Below, in pieces: positions 27,398 to 38,503 of a DNA stretch of 56,366 nucleotides. Under the pieces are notes generated by a model. It worked only from the letters and a program-made list of their open reading frames with translations, was not told where the DNA came from and did no database searches. Location of the stretch: NCBI RefSeq assembly GCF_000525875.1, contig NZ_AODF01000011.1, positions 1 to 56,366 of the forward strand. The letters run 5' to 3'. Both the position numbers and the translations under genes were made by a program. Positions within the stretch are counted from its first letter, which is position 1; every line of letters starts with the position of its first letter. Source of the stretch: Listeria floridensis FSL S10-1187. GTDB lineage: Bacteria; Bacillota; Bacilli; Lactobacillales; Listeriaceae.

Positions 27398-28114
27398 GTG
27401 CCAAAATACGAAGAAATTGCGAATATATTGCGAGAACGCATTCAAGATCGAACCTACCTGCCTGATCAGCTTTTGCCGAATCAAACGGATTTGGTGGAAG
27501 AATTCAACGCCAGCCGTACCACAATCAAAAAAGCCATCAACATTTTAACTATGGAAGGCTTGGTTTTTTCTCAGCGCGGCGCAGGAACTAAAGTCCTGAA
27601 TCACCCCTTTCTCGATCGAAACATGTCGTTTTTATCTGATTATCGCGGGTTAACGCATGATTTTGAAAACTCCGGACATAAGCTCGTAAGTGAAGCTTTA
27701 GCTTTCGAAGTTGAGTTTCCCGATGAAAAAATTCAAGAGCGTTTAATGCTCGCGCCAAGTCAGCCTGTCTACAAAATTATTCGGCTGAGAAGACTCGATA
27801 ATAAGCCGTTTATTCTAGAACATACGTATATGCCGGTCGATCTAGTTCCCGGTCTTACAGAATATCATATCGAGCATTCCATTTATCAACATGTGAAGCA
27901 AGAACTTGGCCTCAAGTTTGCAGGAGCTTATCGGACGATTTCCGCAGATCGCAGTTCAGAGTTTGATCAAAAGCACCTCGAATGTAGCGAAAATGATCCA
28001 GTACTTGAAATTAAACAAATTGTTTACTTGAAAGATGGTCGTCCTGTTGAGTATTCACGAAGCCGTAACCGTTTTGATGTGCGCTCTTATTCTTATTTGG
28101 ACATTCAAGCCTAA
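27398..28114 (+). CDS. GntR-family regulator, HutC subfamily
   Basis: 238 residues. The winged helix-turn-helix is at residues 1-68 ([20 protein letters not shown], then [26 protein letters not shown]), followed by a UTRA effector domain to the end ([39 protein letters not shown]). GTG start after AGAGGTG. UTRA regulators sense phosphosugars; location beside the PTS/GH1 genes makes it the likely local repressor, with cellobiose- or glucoside-6-phosphate as inducer (inference). Confidence 0.91.
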   Translation: MPKYEEIANILRERIQDRTYLPDQLLPNQTDLVEEFNASRTTIKKAINILTMEGLVFSQRGAGTKVLNHPFLDRNMSFLSDYRGLTHDFENSGHKLVSEALAFEVEFPDEKIQERLMLAPSQPVYKIIRLRRLDNKPFILEHTYMPVDLVPGLTEYHIEHSIYQHVKQELGLKFAGAYRTISADRSSEFDQKHLECSENDPVLEIKQIVYLKDGRPVEYSRSRNRFDVRSYSYLDIQA

Positions 28115-28142
28115 TCTTAAGGCCTGTGTTTCGCGTTTATTG

Positions 28143-28185
28143 AAAAAAGGAGTTAAAGTTTTTCAAAACTTTAACTCCTTTTTTA
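28143..28185. terminator. Terminator between gntR and yuzB
   Basis: AAAAAAGGAGTTAAAG and CTTTAACTCCTTTTTT form a perfect stem of 16 bp or longer with A and T tails, bidirectional for convergent genes. Confidence 0.92.
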
Positions 28186-28416
28186 AAAGCCTTCTTCTTC
28201 AAGAAAACGGTAAATATTTTGAACAAGTTCATCGGCGCTATCGCCGCGAATCACTTCCCCATCAACAAGTGCAAACAAATTTCGGGCACATAAGTCACAG
28301 TAAGTAAGGCAATCGTATTCGATCACATCAAGGTTTGGATCACTATCCAGCTGATCAAAGGCTTTTTGTGCGCCGCTCGCCAAATTGTTGACGCAAAATT
28401 CCACAATCGGATTCAT
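28183..28416 (-). CDS. yuzB: YuzB-like protein (DUF1450)
   Basis: 77 residues, matching B. subtilis YuzB: MNPIVEFCVNNLASGAQKAF at the start and a cysteine cluster YDCLTYCDLCARNLFALVDGE (about residues 34-54). Cysteines suggest a metal or Fe-S association, but none is proven. In Bacillus and Listeria it lies near NifU-like and YuzD genes, as here. Confidence 0.92.
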   Translation of the reverse strand: MNPIVEFCVNNLASGAQKAFDQLDSDPNLDVIEYDCLTYCDLCARNLFALVDGEVIRGDSADELVQNIYRFLEEEGF

Positions 28417-28466
28417 GCTTTACTTCCTTTCTCACAATCGGAAGCCTTTCACACTTCGCAAAAAAT

Positions 28467-28796
28467 TTACATGGTCGCCACGTAACCGCGGTCGGTCATG
28501 ACTTGATAGATATCTTTCAAACGCGGATTACCTTCCGCTATAATTTCATTGTCAATCGCTACGACGGGATACATATAATCTTCGTCAACGATTTTTCTGG
28601 CAAGATCGCGCACTTCCGGTTCCACTTGCTCTGGATCAAAAATGTCGACATATTCCACTTCAAACGGCTGGTCTGCAAACTTTCTTCCAACGGCTGCCCG
28701 AAGCCATTCTTCGGTTTCCTTGGATGACGGAGCGCCAACACAGCTTGCACAGATGACCGTTGAACCATACACATAAAGCTTAGCTTGACTTTTCAT
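28467..28796 (-). CDS. yuzD: YuzD-like thioredoxin-fold protein (DUF1462)
   Basis: 109 residues. N-terminal strand [19 protein letters not shown] carries a CASC redox-type pair (about residues 17-20), followed by [13 protein letters not shown] and [18 protein letters not shown], a thioredoxin-like layout. Divergent from the NifU-like gene, which supports a role in Fe-S metabolism (context only). Confidence 0.92.
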   Translation of the reverse strand: MKSQAKLYVYGSTVICASCVGAPSSKETEEWLRAAVGRKFADQPFEVEYVDIFDPEQVEPEVRDLARKIVDEDYMYPVVAIDNEIIAEGNPRLKDIYQVMTDRGYVATM

Positions 28797-28964
28797 CTCT
28801 TCTCACCTCAAATTCATTGTACACAAATAAATTTGGAAAATCGAATGTTTGGTTTGTGCAAATGCAAACTTAGAAGCTTCTTTCAAAAAAATGCCTTGTG
28901 CTTTTCAGTCTTGTATTCTCTTGGTATAATGATTGTATATTATGTTAAAGGAGTCTGTTCACAT

Positions 28965-29201
28965 ATGGAAGAAATTAGTTTTGACTCAGTGGATAACGCT
29001 CTGAAGAAGTTTAGGCCGTATCTGCTGCGCGACGGCGGCGATTATGAACTTGTCGATGTGACAAACGACGGCACTGTAAAAATCCGGTTGCTCGGGGCGT
29101 GCACGACTTGCCCAAGTTCGGATATGACTTTAAAAATGGGCATTGAACTTACTTTAGCTGAAAAAATATTTGGTTTTAAAGAAGTCGTTCAAGTATATTA
29201 A
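28965..29201 (+). CDS. yutI: NifU-like Fe-S scaffold, YutI type
   Basis: 78 residues, NifU C-terminal domain. The conserved [16 protein letters not shown] and the cluster-ligating CxxC in [14 protein letters not shown] are present. ATG at 28965 lies after AAAGGAG. Such proteins assemble and hand on Fe-S clusters. A hairpin follows. Confidence 0.94.
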   Translation: MEEISFDSVDNALKKFRPYLLRDGGDYELVDVTNDGTVKIRLLGACTTCPSSDMTLKMGIELTLAEKIFGFKEVVQVY

Positions 29202-29211
29202 ACGAGATGAA

Positions 29212-29250
29212 AAACACGGCGGAGCACTTATTCGTCGTGTTCTTTTTTTC
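29212..29250 (+). terminator. Terminator after NifU-like gene
   Basis: AACACGGCG and CGTCGTGTT pair with one G-T around a loop of about 11 bases, then CTTTTTTT. Confidence 0.75.
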
Positions 29251-29289
29251 GATGGAAAACGACGGACCGGAAATACTAGGAGGTTTATC

Positions 29290-29791
29290 ATGGTTGAAAA
29301 ACAAAGTGTATTAGAAAAAAAAAGCACGGGCTTGGCTCGGTGAACGAGGCGTCTCGATTAACGATATCGCGGAACTTGTACTATTCTTGCAGAAGAAATA
29401 TCATCCGCAGCTTGAACTTTCGATTTGCCGTGAAAATGTTGAACATGTTCTGCGGAAACGGGAAGTACAAAATGCGATTTTGACAGGCATTCAACTCGAT
29501 GTGATGGCAGAACAAGGTAAACTTGAACAGCCGCTGCAAAATATTATTTTTGAAGATGAAGGGCTTTATGGTGTGGATGAAGTGTTAGCTCTTTCGATCG
29601 TTAATGTTTACGGCTCAATTGGTTTCACCAATTATGGGTATATTGATAAAGTCAAACCAGGGATTCTTGCCAAGCTGAATGAGCATGACGGTAAAAGTGT
29701 CCACACATTTTTGGATGATATCGTTGGAGCGATCGCGGCTGCAGCCGCGAGTCGGCTTGCGCACAGTTATCATGATGATATCGTTCAATAA
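29290..29791 (+). pseudogene. ltrC: LtrC/YutG, phosphatidylglycerophosphatase A-related protein, frameshifted
   Basis: Repaired length 166 residues, equal to the low-temperature-requirement protein C (YutG) family, which is related to phosphatidylglycerophosphatase A. ATG at 29290 follows ATACTAGGAGG. Reading proceeds MVEKQSVLEKK until an A9 run at 29315-29323; eight A give ARAWLGERGVSINDIAELVL, joining the long downstream frame. The PgpA-like segment SIVNVYGSIGFTNYGYIDKVKPG and a glycine/alanine C-terminal segment DIVGAIAAAAASRLAH are intact. Required for growth in the cold in L. monocytogenes (literature); an error in the run is likely here. Confidence 0.88.
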
Positions 29792-29832
29792 ACTTTAACC
29801 AGAATTACACGAAATAAAGAGGGAAGCTTAAC

Positions 29833-30315
29833 GTGAAGATTACGGTATGTTACATCTCTGATATTGACGTAAAGAAAAGTGTACATGCAATTGGCAAAAA
29901 TGAACATACGCTTGTATTCAGAGTCGGACATGTTGGTTTGATAGGCATCGTTGCTGCTACAGTGTTGTCATACTAATGCTTACGGTTTTCCTCAAAAGCA
30001 CAAAATTGCGTACTGTGACTTGACACGGCTGATTCAGACAAAAACATGTACAAACGGTAAAAAAAGCGGATGGAAATGGGAGGTACCTACATTGTGATTC
30101 CTGTTGATCCAGACACACTTGAAAACATGAGTGAAGTAATTTTGCTTTGACGACTCCATGCCCGCCAAAATCCGTGTATTTTTTATCAACACAGATGGAT
30201 ATTACAAGCCGTTACTCGCGCTTTATGATGCAGGGATCAAGAAAGAATTTTTCTCGACAGCGGCACGTGATCATTTTTACTCAGTATTTTTTAGAAATAA
30301 CGACTTTTATCCATG
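29833..30315 (+). pseudogene. Decayed LOG-family (TIGR00730) Rossmann-fold gene
   Basis: The first 47 codons (29833-29976) read VKITVCYISDIDVKKSVHAI then GKNEHTLVFRVGHVGLIGIV, clearly the N-terminus of LOG proteins (nucleoside monophosphate phosphoribohydrolases), where GGGNVGLMG is expected but RVGHVGLIG is found. Later pieces in shifting frames give MGGTYIVIPVDPDTLENMSEVI, where the catalytic PGGxGTxxE is destroyed, and FFINTDGYYKPLLALYDAG, the LOG C-terminal block. Stops, shifts and lost active-site residues show true decay, unlike the one-base breaks elsewhere. A ribosome-binding site (GAGGG) survives. Confidence 0.75.
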
Positions 30316-30378
30316 ATTTCAAAACGAAAAGAATAAATGTAACATCGAGTCTGATAAACTTTATATATATATATTAAT

Positions 30379-30419
30379 AAAAGGAGTTGTCACTTTTTAT
30401 CGCGACACTCCTTTTATTT
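30379..30419. terminator. Bidirectional terminator
   Basis: AAAAGGAGTTGTC and GACACTCCTTTT form a stem with a small bulge; T-rich on both strands. It ends the large minus-strand Ig-repeat gene. Confidence 0.75.
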
Positions 30420-30474
30420 AATCCATTCTTCTACCTACTCAAATCTAGAATTACTTCAAAAGGGTCTATATTTG

Positions 30475-33400
30475 CTAAAAGATTACCTTTACTCTTTTTA
30501 CTTCTCGATAACGATTGTCCACGGCTACAAGTTCCACTTTATCTCCACTTCTAATCAAACGTCCAGCACTTGGGAACTTAAAGATCCCTTTGTTCACTAT
30601 CTCTGCCTGTGTTACAACCTTTCCGTTTACCCATAGGCGTATATATGCAATATCAATTCCAAATCTCCCTGTCAGTGCCGCTTGCCCAGCTCTATAGGTA
30701 TCGGACATCAGTGTATAATCTTTAGGCATGCCAACCGAAACGGCTATTCGATTCACTTCTTTATAACGGTCATCTACGGCTACAAGTTCAACCTTATCTC
30801 CGTTATTAATCAAACTTTTAGCAGTAGGAAAAATAAATTCTCCCGTCGTACGAACTTCACCTTGTGTAACCGGCACGCCATTTACCCATAGACGAACAAA
30901 TCTAATATCATTTCCAAATTGCCCCGACAAAGTTGCCTGTCCAAGCTCATAAGTATTAACGGTAAGACTATAATCTTTCGGTATTGAAACTGAAATCATA
31001 ATTCGATTTACCTCGGCATAACGTGCATCCACAGCAACAAGCTCAACTTTATCTCCACGCTTAATCAAATTTTGAGCTGTGGGGAAAACAAATTTACCTT
31101 GATCACTTATTTCGCCTTGCATAACCGGCTGTCCATTCACCCAAAGTCTAACTCGATAGACATCTTTTCCGTAAGTTCCTGTAAGTCTTTTTTCTCCCAA
31201 TTCATAGTTTTCAGCTGTCAATGAATAATCATTTGGGAAAGTTGGTTTTAAGTTGAGTCGATTTACTACACGATATGACGAGTCTACAGCAAGTATCTCT
31301 ACAGTATCTCCTTTTTGAATTAATCGGTTTGCATTAATAAAAGTAAATTGTCCATCTTCGTCCTTTTGTGCCTGCTGAACTACTTGATTATTTACCCACA
31401 GACGAATTTTATAGACATCTTTCCCAGAAAGCCCGCTTAGGCTTGTCTGTCCCCCTACATAGCTATCAAGATTAAGACTATAATCTTTTAATAAAATTCG
31501 ACTTTGATTGGCTCTTCGATAGCTTGAATCTACAGCGATAACTTCCACTGTATCACCGTAATGAATCAGCTGATCCACTTTAGAAAAAACAAAAGTTTTA
31601 TTGGTGTCGTATTTTTGCGCTTGCTGTACAATTTCACCATTAACTACTAGTCGTACTTGAAAAACATCTTTACCATAACTTCCAATAATTTGAGATTCAC
31701 CAATTCTATATTCTTTGATAGATAACAGACTATAGTCTAGTATACTGACCATTGTTCGACTTCTTTCTGTTTCTTCATCATCAAAAGCTAGTAACTCTAC
31801 TTTATCATTTAGAGATATCAGTTTATCTGCATTAGGGAAGCTAAAATTGTTCTCAGCATTTAAAGTGGCTCTTCCTATCATTTTATCATTAACCCAGACC
31901 TGAATATTACTAACATCTTTTCCATAAGTACCCGATAAAATGGATTCTCCTGCAGCATATTTATTCGATTTTAACTGATAGTTAAGCATTTCAACAGATT
32001 TTCTAACAATTTCACCCCGTTTATTTTTTGCAACAATTTCGATGTTATCAGTTGCTTTTATTTTTTCTGGGTCAACTATTGGAATGATAAAATCTTTGTC
32101 TGTACTTACCCTGCCTGCACCCATAGACCTGCCATTGACAAAGAAATTAACAATTGAAAGCTCTGTTCCAAGTTGTCCCGTTATAGTCGTATCTCCTAAA
32201 GCAAATGCGTCAATAATTACTCGATAGTCTTTCGCACTAACCGATTTTTTATTCACCACTTGATTTTGCTTCGTATCAGTGCCAACTACCTCCACTTTAG
32301 TCCCATTTCTAATCCCTTCAATGCCCTCAAGAGAAAATGAATATTGGTTTTTATCACTGAGCTTAGTCATGATTTCTTTTACTAATTTCCCATCTACCCA
32401 TAACCCTAATTTATTAATATTCGAGCCAAAAGTTCCTGATATGTTTAAAGTATCTTTAAAATCTGCTTCATCAATAGACAAAAAATAGTTTCGCACATAA
32501 AAAGTAGTTGGAGCGCTTTCATTACCGTCATTATCCTTTGCAACAACTGACACTTTTGCATTTTCAGGGAATTTTGATGCATCTATTTCAAAGATCCCAC
32601 TACCAGATGACGTTCTAGCTATAATTGGTTCCAAAAGACCCTCAACTGTAACTACCAAAGTATTTTTCGGCTCAGCTTTCCCTAGAATATATGGTGAATC
32701 AGTTATCATTGTTGTATTCTCATCAATATATGGCTTTTTCAATTTAACTGTTTGTTCTACTTTCCAGTTATCTGATGCATATTGCTTGTTTTTTTCCGCC
32801 ATAACATAAATATATTCTGAACCTATTAAATTATCGACAGGTATACTATAGCTACCATCTTCTCGCGCAACACTTTCATGATATTCGTAATGGTCTGCTT
32901 CATAAACATAAAGTCTGACCAAAGCCCCGGGTACTACCGTCCCTGTTACTACTTTATCAGTATCAGTAATCGGATTAACTTTCAAATCAAAGTCGATAGC
33001 TGCTTGGTTGGAAATACGACGTTTGTTTATACTCTTAAAACTTGTATTAACATCCATACTATTGGTGTCAGCAGATTCAAACGCAATTTGCCCTGCAATA
33101 TTTTCCCACATATAATCATGGGACTTAGAGTTATTGTACATTTCCCATACGTACAAATCTTGTCCCCTCCAAATAACTTGAGAAGGTCTAGTCATAAGGT
33201 AACTTTTAACAGGCATACCCATAACTTGATCATTCCAGTCGCCTAATGTATTTTCTAAATTCACGTATCTAACCTTTCCAATGTCCAAAGTCCCTCCTTG
33301 AAAAACGTCTCGTTCACATGCTTTTACATCAAAAACTGTATCTTCGCCTAAGGTAACGTAATTAGTATTAAGATAGGAGCTGCCAATCTCATATCCACTG

Positions 33401-34297
33401 CCCTTTTCATCTGCTCCCCGCTTCATTCGCAGTTCGGCCTTCTCTTCCAATACAATTGAATCGACAGCGTTACTTCCATAATAACTATCTACTACTGTCA
33501 TCCTAGCATTCTTTTTCATTAACAATTCTTTACCAGTAATACCCCTATAACGTGTGTCTATAAGAATATCCGTATCTTCATTTACGGTCATTGAACCGAA
33601 AGATATAGCACTTTGTGAGTATGAATAAAAAACCACTTTCGCTTTTTTTTTCGATGTTAAGATGTCCAGCATACATATGTGGGAAAATATCAAGATAATC
33701 CATACCATTATTAGTAGGAAAATAAGGCATATGAAAAACACTTTCTCCAGAAATATTAATATATCTTGCGCTAAATGAATCAATCGCCTTACAATAGACA
33801 TTATTCAGATTAATTGTAACATTTTTGCCCTCACTGATTATTCCATATCTAGAAACTCTCGTAAACTCTCCCTCATAAAAGCTATATGGCTCCCTTTCAA
33901 TTCTAATATTATTGAAATTAATTGTATTCTCATCCAATGCTTTACCATCAAATGAGTCATTATACATATATAGGGTATATCCATTTCCATTTATGGTTAG
34001 AGAGCGTGATAGCTTTACTTCATTTTTGGCATCCAAGTTGATCGGAAAATGAACATCGCTACCCAAGTTTACTTCTTTCACATTTGCATCTTCAACCGCT
34101 AACTTAAAATCTTGATATGTATCTACCGTAACTATCGATCCTGTTATTACCCTTGACTTTTGAGCTCCATCAATAGTACTGGCCTTACTTTGCTGCAAAC
34201 TTGGAACCAAACTCAGCAATAATGTAAGCATGATAACTATCACAATAGCTTTGCGTTTCTTTCTATAGAAATTTAAATTCCCTTTTTTTAAACACAT
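30475..34297 (-). pseudogene. Large secreted adhesin-like protein with Ig-like repeats, frameshifted
   Basis: 1273 residues when one A is removed from an A9 run (33643-33651 on the plus strand); the join reads GHLNIEKKAKVVFYSYSQSA. Order: signal peptide (about 1-38), a beta-helix-like N-terminal region (about 50-400) resembling the pectate-lyase-like adhesive domain of Gram-positive surface proteins, two CNA/OPX-like beta domains (about 430-610), then eight tandem Ig-like repeats of about 80 residues (about 615-1273), each with a Y-G-KDV...RLWVNG...GDKVELVAVD pattern. Repeats 6-8 are most alike, suggesting recent duplication. There is no LPXTG, GW or membrane anchor. ATG follows AAAGGAGG. Inserted between ltrC and the CBS gene, otherwise adjacent in Listeria. 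Probably adhesion or wall association (inference). Confidence 0.78.
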
Positions 34298-34528
34298 TCA
34301 CTACCTCCTTTAAAATAATAATCATTCTATATTATATCATGTCCTCACTTGATATTTGTGTACAATTTTTTAATTTTATTTTACTTTCCTAAAGGCATTT
34401 TTTCTTATGATTTATAAAAAAGTGTAGATGTTGCATGTTCAAAAAAAGCGCCTCACTTTTAAAGTTGAGACGGACTTTACTATATATTTAGATAAACTAC
34501 GCCATTTTTGATCAAGGACTTCCTCTTT

Positions 34529-35842
34529 TTACTCTCTCTTATCTCTTACTTTTCCCGCCACATTTTTCTTCACTTCCACTTGTCGCACCGAGTTCTTATT
34601 CATCGAAAGCACTTTAAACGTCCAACCTTTTTCAAACACCGTGTCCCCGCTTTCGAGTTTAAAATCCTGCAGCAGCATCCATCCGGAAAGTGTATGCACG
34701 CCGCTTGATTCAAGATCAAATCCAAGTGCTTCCTCTACACTCACGAGTGGTTCGCTTCCCGAAATCACAAAATGATGGTTCGCGATTTTGCGTATTCCTT
34801 TTGGCCCATTCACCTCTTCCAGATCGCCGACAATAATTTCCATAATATCTTCAATCGTTGTCACCCCAGAAGTTCCGCCGTATTCATCCGTCAAAATCAC
34901 AAATGACTCGCCTTTCTGCTGCATTTTAACAAGCAGTTCTTCTAAAACCGTGCCTTCAAACATCGCCATTCCCGGCCGCACAAACGGCTTGATCGACTGG
35001 TTTACAATCGTCTGATCTTTCCCAAGTCCAGCCATAACTGCACTTACTTGTAAAATACCGATGATTTTATCCTTATCATGATCTGTCGTTACGGGGAAAA
35101 TATGATACGTGTGCTCAGAAGTAAGCTTCAGCAAATCAAGCTCCGTCGCTGTTTCGTCGATGGCAACCACAGAAGTACGCGGAATCATCACTTCTTGAGC
35201 AGGTACATCGCCAAGTTTAAAAATATTCTTCATGTATTTAAATTCTTGCGGATTAAGAAGACCCTGCTTGTAACTATCTTCAAAAATAATTTTCAGCTCT
35301 GTTGGTGTCATCCGATCAGGATCGGCATCATTTTTCGCTCCAAAGAGCCGTGTAATCAAATTGGCCGAATGGTTCAGCACCCAGTTAAGCGGGAATGTTA
35401 GACGATACCAATATACAAGCGGTCTTGCAATAAAAAGTGCTACCTTCTCCGTACTTTGAATCGTTAACGTTTTTGGCGCTAATTCGCCAAGCACCACATT
35501 TAGAAAGGTGATTAAAATGAAGGAGACGAAGATGGAAATTGGGCCTTCAATTGATGCAGGAAGCGGCAAAAGAGCAAATAGCGGTTCAAGCCAACCTCGC
35601 ATTGTTTCTTCGCCGACCCACCCCATTGCAAGAGCCGCAAGCGTGTTGCCAAGCTGACAAGCAGCCAAATAATCATTCATATTGGACGTAACTTTTTGAA
35701 CGTAAAGTGCTCGCTTATTGCCCGATGCGACAAGGCTTGCCACGGTCGGCTTGCGGATTGCTACAATTGCAAACTCGGATGCTACGAAAAAAGCCGTGCC
35801 GAGGATTAAAACCACGACAAACAAATTACTTAACCATTCCAT
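34529..35842 (-). CDS. CNNM/HlyC-CorC family membrane protein with CBS domains
   Basis: 437 residues: an N-terminal DUF21/CNNM membrane domain with four helices (about residues 1-190; FFVASEFAIVAIRKP, VLGELAPKTLTIQ), a CBS pair (about 205-330; VMIPRTSVVAID, FVILTDEYGGTSGVTTIEDI) and a C-terminal CorC/HlyC transporter-associated domain ending near residue 425. The family is linked to Mg2+ homeostasis or efflux; the name hemolysin is historical. Monocistronic, upstream of yutF. Confidence 0.92.
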   Translation of the reverse strand: MEWLSNLFVVVLILGTAFFVASEFAIVAIRKPTVASLVASGNKRALYVQKVTSNMNDYLAACQLGNTLAALAMGWVGEETMRGWLEPLFALLPLPASIEGPISIFVSFILITFLNVVLGELAPKTLTIQSTEKVALFIARPLVYWYRLTFPLNWVLNHSANLITRLFGAKNDADPDRMTPTELKIIFEDSYKQGLLNPQEFKYMKNIFKLGDVPAQEVMIPRTSVVAIDETATELDLLKLTSEHTYHIFPVTTDHDKDKIIGILQVSAVMAGLGKDQTIVNQSIKPFVRPGMAMFEGTVLEELLVKMQQKGESFVILTDEYGGTSGVTTIEDIMEIIVGDLEEVNGPKGIRKIANHHFVISGSEPLVSVEEALGFDLESSGVHTLSGWMLLQDFKLESGDTVFEKGWTFKVLSMNKNSVRQVEVKKNVAGKVRDKRE

Positions 35843-35871
35843 CTGCTTCGCTCCTCTCTATATTTGAAAAG

Positions 35872-35902
35872 AAAGAAAACGCCTTAAAAAAGCGTTTCTT
35901 AA
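35872..35902 (-). terminator. Terminator after yutF
   Basis: On the minus strand AAGAAACGC and GCGTTTTCTTTCTTTT form a stem with a loop of about nine bases. It overlaps the last codons of yutF. Confidence 0.6.
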
Positions 35903-36663
35903 AATTCCCAATCGGTCAGTTTGTCGATTACGAACGTAGGCTGGACTTTCTTTTCAGCCAAGGCTGTTCGATTTGTAAAGCCAGTTAGGACGAGCAAAGT
36001 ATCCATTCCGGAATTTATCCCTGCCAAAATATCGGTATCATAATTATCGCCAACCATAATCGCCTCATCTTTTGAAACGCCTAACCGCGCCAATGCTTGA
36101 TCCATGATGATCCGCTCGGGTTTCCCGACAACAAGCGGTTTTGTTTCGCTCGCTACCGCAACAAGTGCCGTGATTGAGCCATTTCCAGGGAGAAGCCCGC
36201 GCTCAGTCGGAATTGCTGCATCGGCATTCGTTGAAATAAAAGTGGCACCATTTCGAATCGCAAGTACCGCTTCCGCCGCTTTTTCATACGTAAGCGAAGT
36301 ATCCATCCCAACAACTACATACGCCGGATTTTCGCGTTCTTCTGTAAATCCACTTTCTTTCAGCGCGTCTTTCAATCCTGTTTCGCCAATCGCATAGACG
36401 GTTTTGGGTTTGCCTTCTGAAAGCATATATGCCGCCGTCGCCATCGAAGAAGTGAAAATATCTTCCGGGCGAGCCGCTATCCCCATTCCGTTAAGTCGTT
36501 CCGCAACTTGGATGCTCGTTTTGGTTGAGTTATTAGTGACAAAAAGGTGGGGAATTCCTTGGTCAATTAATTGCTGAATAAATGGAATCGCCTCAGGAAT
36601 AACTTGTTCACCGTGATACATCGTTCCATCTAGGTCAATCAGGTAAGCTTGATATTTTTTCAA
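35899..36663 (-). CDS. yutF: HAD-superfamily phosphatase, NagD/YutF type
   Basis: 254 residues. HAD motif I DLDGTMYHGE (nucleophile Asp about residue 11), motif II FVTNNSTKT, and the NagD-specific cap and motif III/IV GKPERIIMDQAL ... MVGDNYDTDILAGINSGMDTLLVLTG. p-Nitrophenyl phosphatase-like; the physiological substrate of YutF in Bacillus is unclear. Third gene in a yunD-yutD-yutF run on the minus strand. Confidence 0.93.
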   Translation of the reverse strand: MKKYQAYLIDLDGTMYHGEQVIPEAIPFIQQLIDQGIPHLFVTNNSTKTSIQVAERLNGMGIAARPEDIFTSSMATAAYMLSEGKPKTVYAIGETGLKDALKESGFTEERENPAYVVVGMDTSLTYEKAAEAVLAIRNGATFISTNADAAIPTERGLLPGNGSITALVAVASETKPLVVGKPERIIMDQALARLGVSKDEAIMVGDNYDTDILAGINSGMDTLLVLTGFTNRTALAEKKVQPTFVIDKLTDWEF

Positions 36664-36667
36664 AATT

Positions 36668-36970
36668 TTATTCGCCTTTCTCTGCCTTTTTCATAGGCTT
36701 TTTCATTTTTTTAAGGACAAAATACGAGCAGCCGAAATTGCAATACTCATAAAGATACTCATTTAGTGTACTGATTTTATTGTCATATGTTGCCTTTTTG
36801 TTGCCATCCTCAAAGAAACCTTTAAGACGCAACTGATCGTAGCCATAATCACCGACAATGTAATCATAACGCAACAGGATATCACTGAAACGTTCATTCA
36901 ATTTTTCTTCATCAAAACAGTCTCGATGGTCTTTTACCAGTTCATAATCCTGATTTTGGATCGTAATCAT
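36668..36970 (-). CDS. yutD: YutD-like protein (DUF1027)
   Basis: 100 residues, DUF1027: LVKDHRDCFDEEKLNERFSD, then YDYIVGDYGYDQLRLKGFF, YLYEYCNFGCSYFVLKKM. A long lysine-rich end follows. ATG at 36970 overlaps the yunD stop by four bases and lies after GGGGAGGAAAAAG, giving translational coupling. Function unknown. Confidence 0.92.
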   Translation of the reverse strand: MITIQNQDYELVKDHRDCFDEEKLNERFSDILLRYDYIVGDYGYDQLRLKGFFEDGNKKATYDNKISTLNEYLYEYCNFGCSYFVLKKMKKPMKKAEKGE

Positions 36971-38351
36971 TCTTTTTCCTCCCCATATAGTTGTTTCAAT
37001 TTCCAAGCGAAAATATCGCGTAAAAGTTCCGGCGTATAGACTTCTTTTTTCCGTGCTTGTTTAATAATTGGGAAAAACGGCGCAAACACAAGTGTATCGT
37101 GCGTCACAATCCGGTATTTCTTTAAGCTCGAAATCGGTTCCCCGTCAAAGAGCGGCAATCCACGAATCGGATCGAAACTCGCGCGCTTCATCAAAACCGT
37201 GCCAAAAAATTCGCCGCGGAAGCCAAAACCGCGCAGTGGAATTTTTTCGAGTTCCTCTTGTTTACGGATAATTTCGTGGATCAAAATTTCAAGCTCGCTT
37301 CCAGACAACGTGACCGCTATCAAATTGAGTGGGTGCGGCAAAAGCTGGTGAATATCAAACGCCGTCACCGGACCTGGCCCAATATCTGTCATATAAATGC
37401 CTGCATTCGTTAAGAAACTGTCTGCATCTGCCCATTCCACCGCGCTTCGTGCATAATATCTGCAATCGCCGAATCATCAAACCAGTTGTGCGAGAGTTTG
37501 GCTGGGAGTGTTACTATCGTATTTGAAAGTTCTTTTTTTCCTTTTTCAAAAAACGCCGAAATTTGTTCTGCTTCATCTGCCGGAGCCGCTAAACTGTCTG
37601 TTTTATAGACACGCGCCGACTTACTGCTGAATTTTCCCTCATCGTTCCACGCAATTTCAACGCGGCCGACATATTCGCCCCATCTACCACAAGCAGCAAG
37701 CAGTGTCGATCCGATTTTTTTACCTTCTTCAAGCAAGTGGTGTGTGTGCCCGCCCAGAATAACATCAATTTCCGGAAGCTGTATCGCAATCTCCTCATCA
37801 AGCGGAAGTCCAAGGTGGGATAACAAAATGACAAGGTCGGTATCCGGATCAAGCTTAGCTAGCTCACGCCGCAGCGCTTTGATCGGTTCTTCAATTCCCC
37901 AGCCGAGCGACTCGTAGTAGTCGCTGAACGCAGCCGTGGCACCGAGCACTGCAACTTTTGCATCACCTACCCGTTTATAAACAACCGGAAGCGCCCACTC
38001 TGCCCGCTTGGTTCGCTCAACGTCCGCATAAAAGTTCGCACAGACAACCGGAAAATCGGCTGCTCCGTAAAGCTCATTTAGTTGCTCGTGCGATAGCGTT
38101 GTTCCTTCATTATTTCCAAAAGTTACCGCATCATATGGTAGCTCGTTTAAAAGTTCAACATTGGCCTTTCCAGCTGTTCCTTCCGTAAATGGATGGACAC
38201 GATCAAGAAAATCACCGATATCAAAAAACAACACATTCTCTGCCTTTTCACGGGCGGCACGTTTTTCAGCTTTAAGAAAAGATGAAATTCGCGGCCAGTG
38301 CTCTAAATGGCTGTGAACATCATTTGTATGCCAAATGGTTAATCGTTTCAT
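36967..38351 (-). pseudogene. yunD: 5'-nucleotidase/metallophosphoesterase YunD, frameshifted
   Basis: Repaired length 461 residues, the size of YunD. Metallophosphoesterase motifs: IWHTNDVHSHLEHW (N-terminal, metal-binding D and H), FFDIGDFLD, VTFGNNEGT (GNNE), VILLSHLG and VILGGHTHH. The C-terminal 5'-nucleotidase domain follows. The frame breaks at 37440-37441, where GG on the coding strand should be GGG (HEARVEWADADSFLTNAG). Start ATG at 38351 is the natural N-terminus; the track-length extension upstream has no ribosome-binding site. No signal peptide, so cytoplasmic. Likely an indel error. Confidence 0.9.
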
Positions 38352-38503
38352 GCAAGCATCCCCTAAAAGCAATTTACTTCCTCTATTGTAGCCTAAAAAT
38401 CCAATTTTGACACGTGACAAATCTAGAGTTTTACTTTTCAACTATTTGATTTTGGCGTATGATGGAAAGATGAAAAAGATAGAGAAAAAGGAAGTGAACA
38501 TTT

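Noticed and set aside
26897..27484. 195-residue reading of the DUF2200 gene
   Set aside because: The first 76 residues lack a ribosome-binding site and overlap the gntR promoter region; family start is at 27256.
30475..33801. CRISPR or tandem DNA repeat array
   Set aside because: Repeats are about 240 bases, diverged and coding; they are protein domain repeats.
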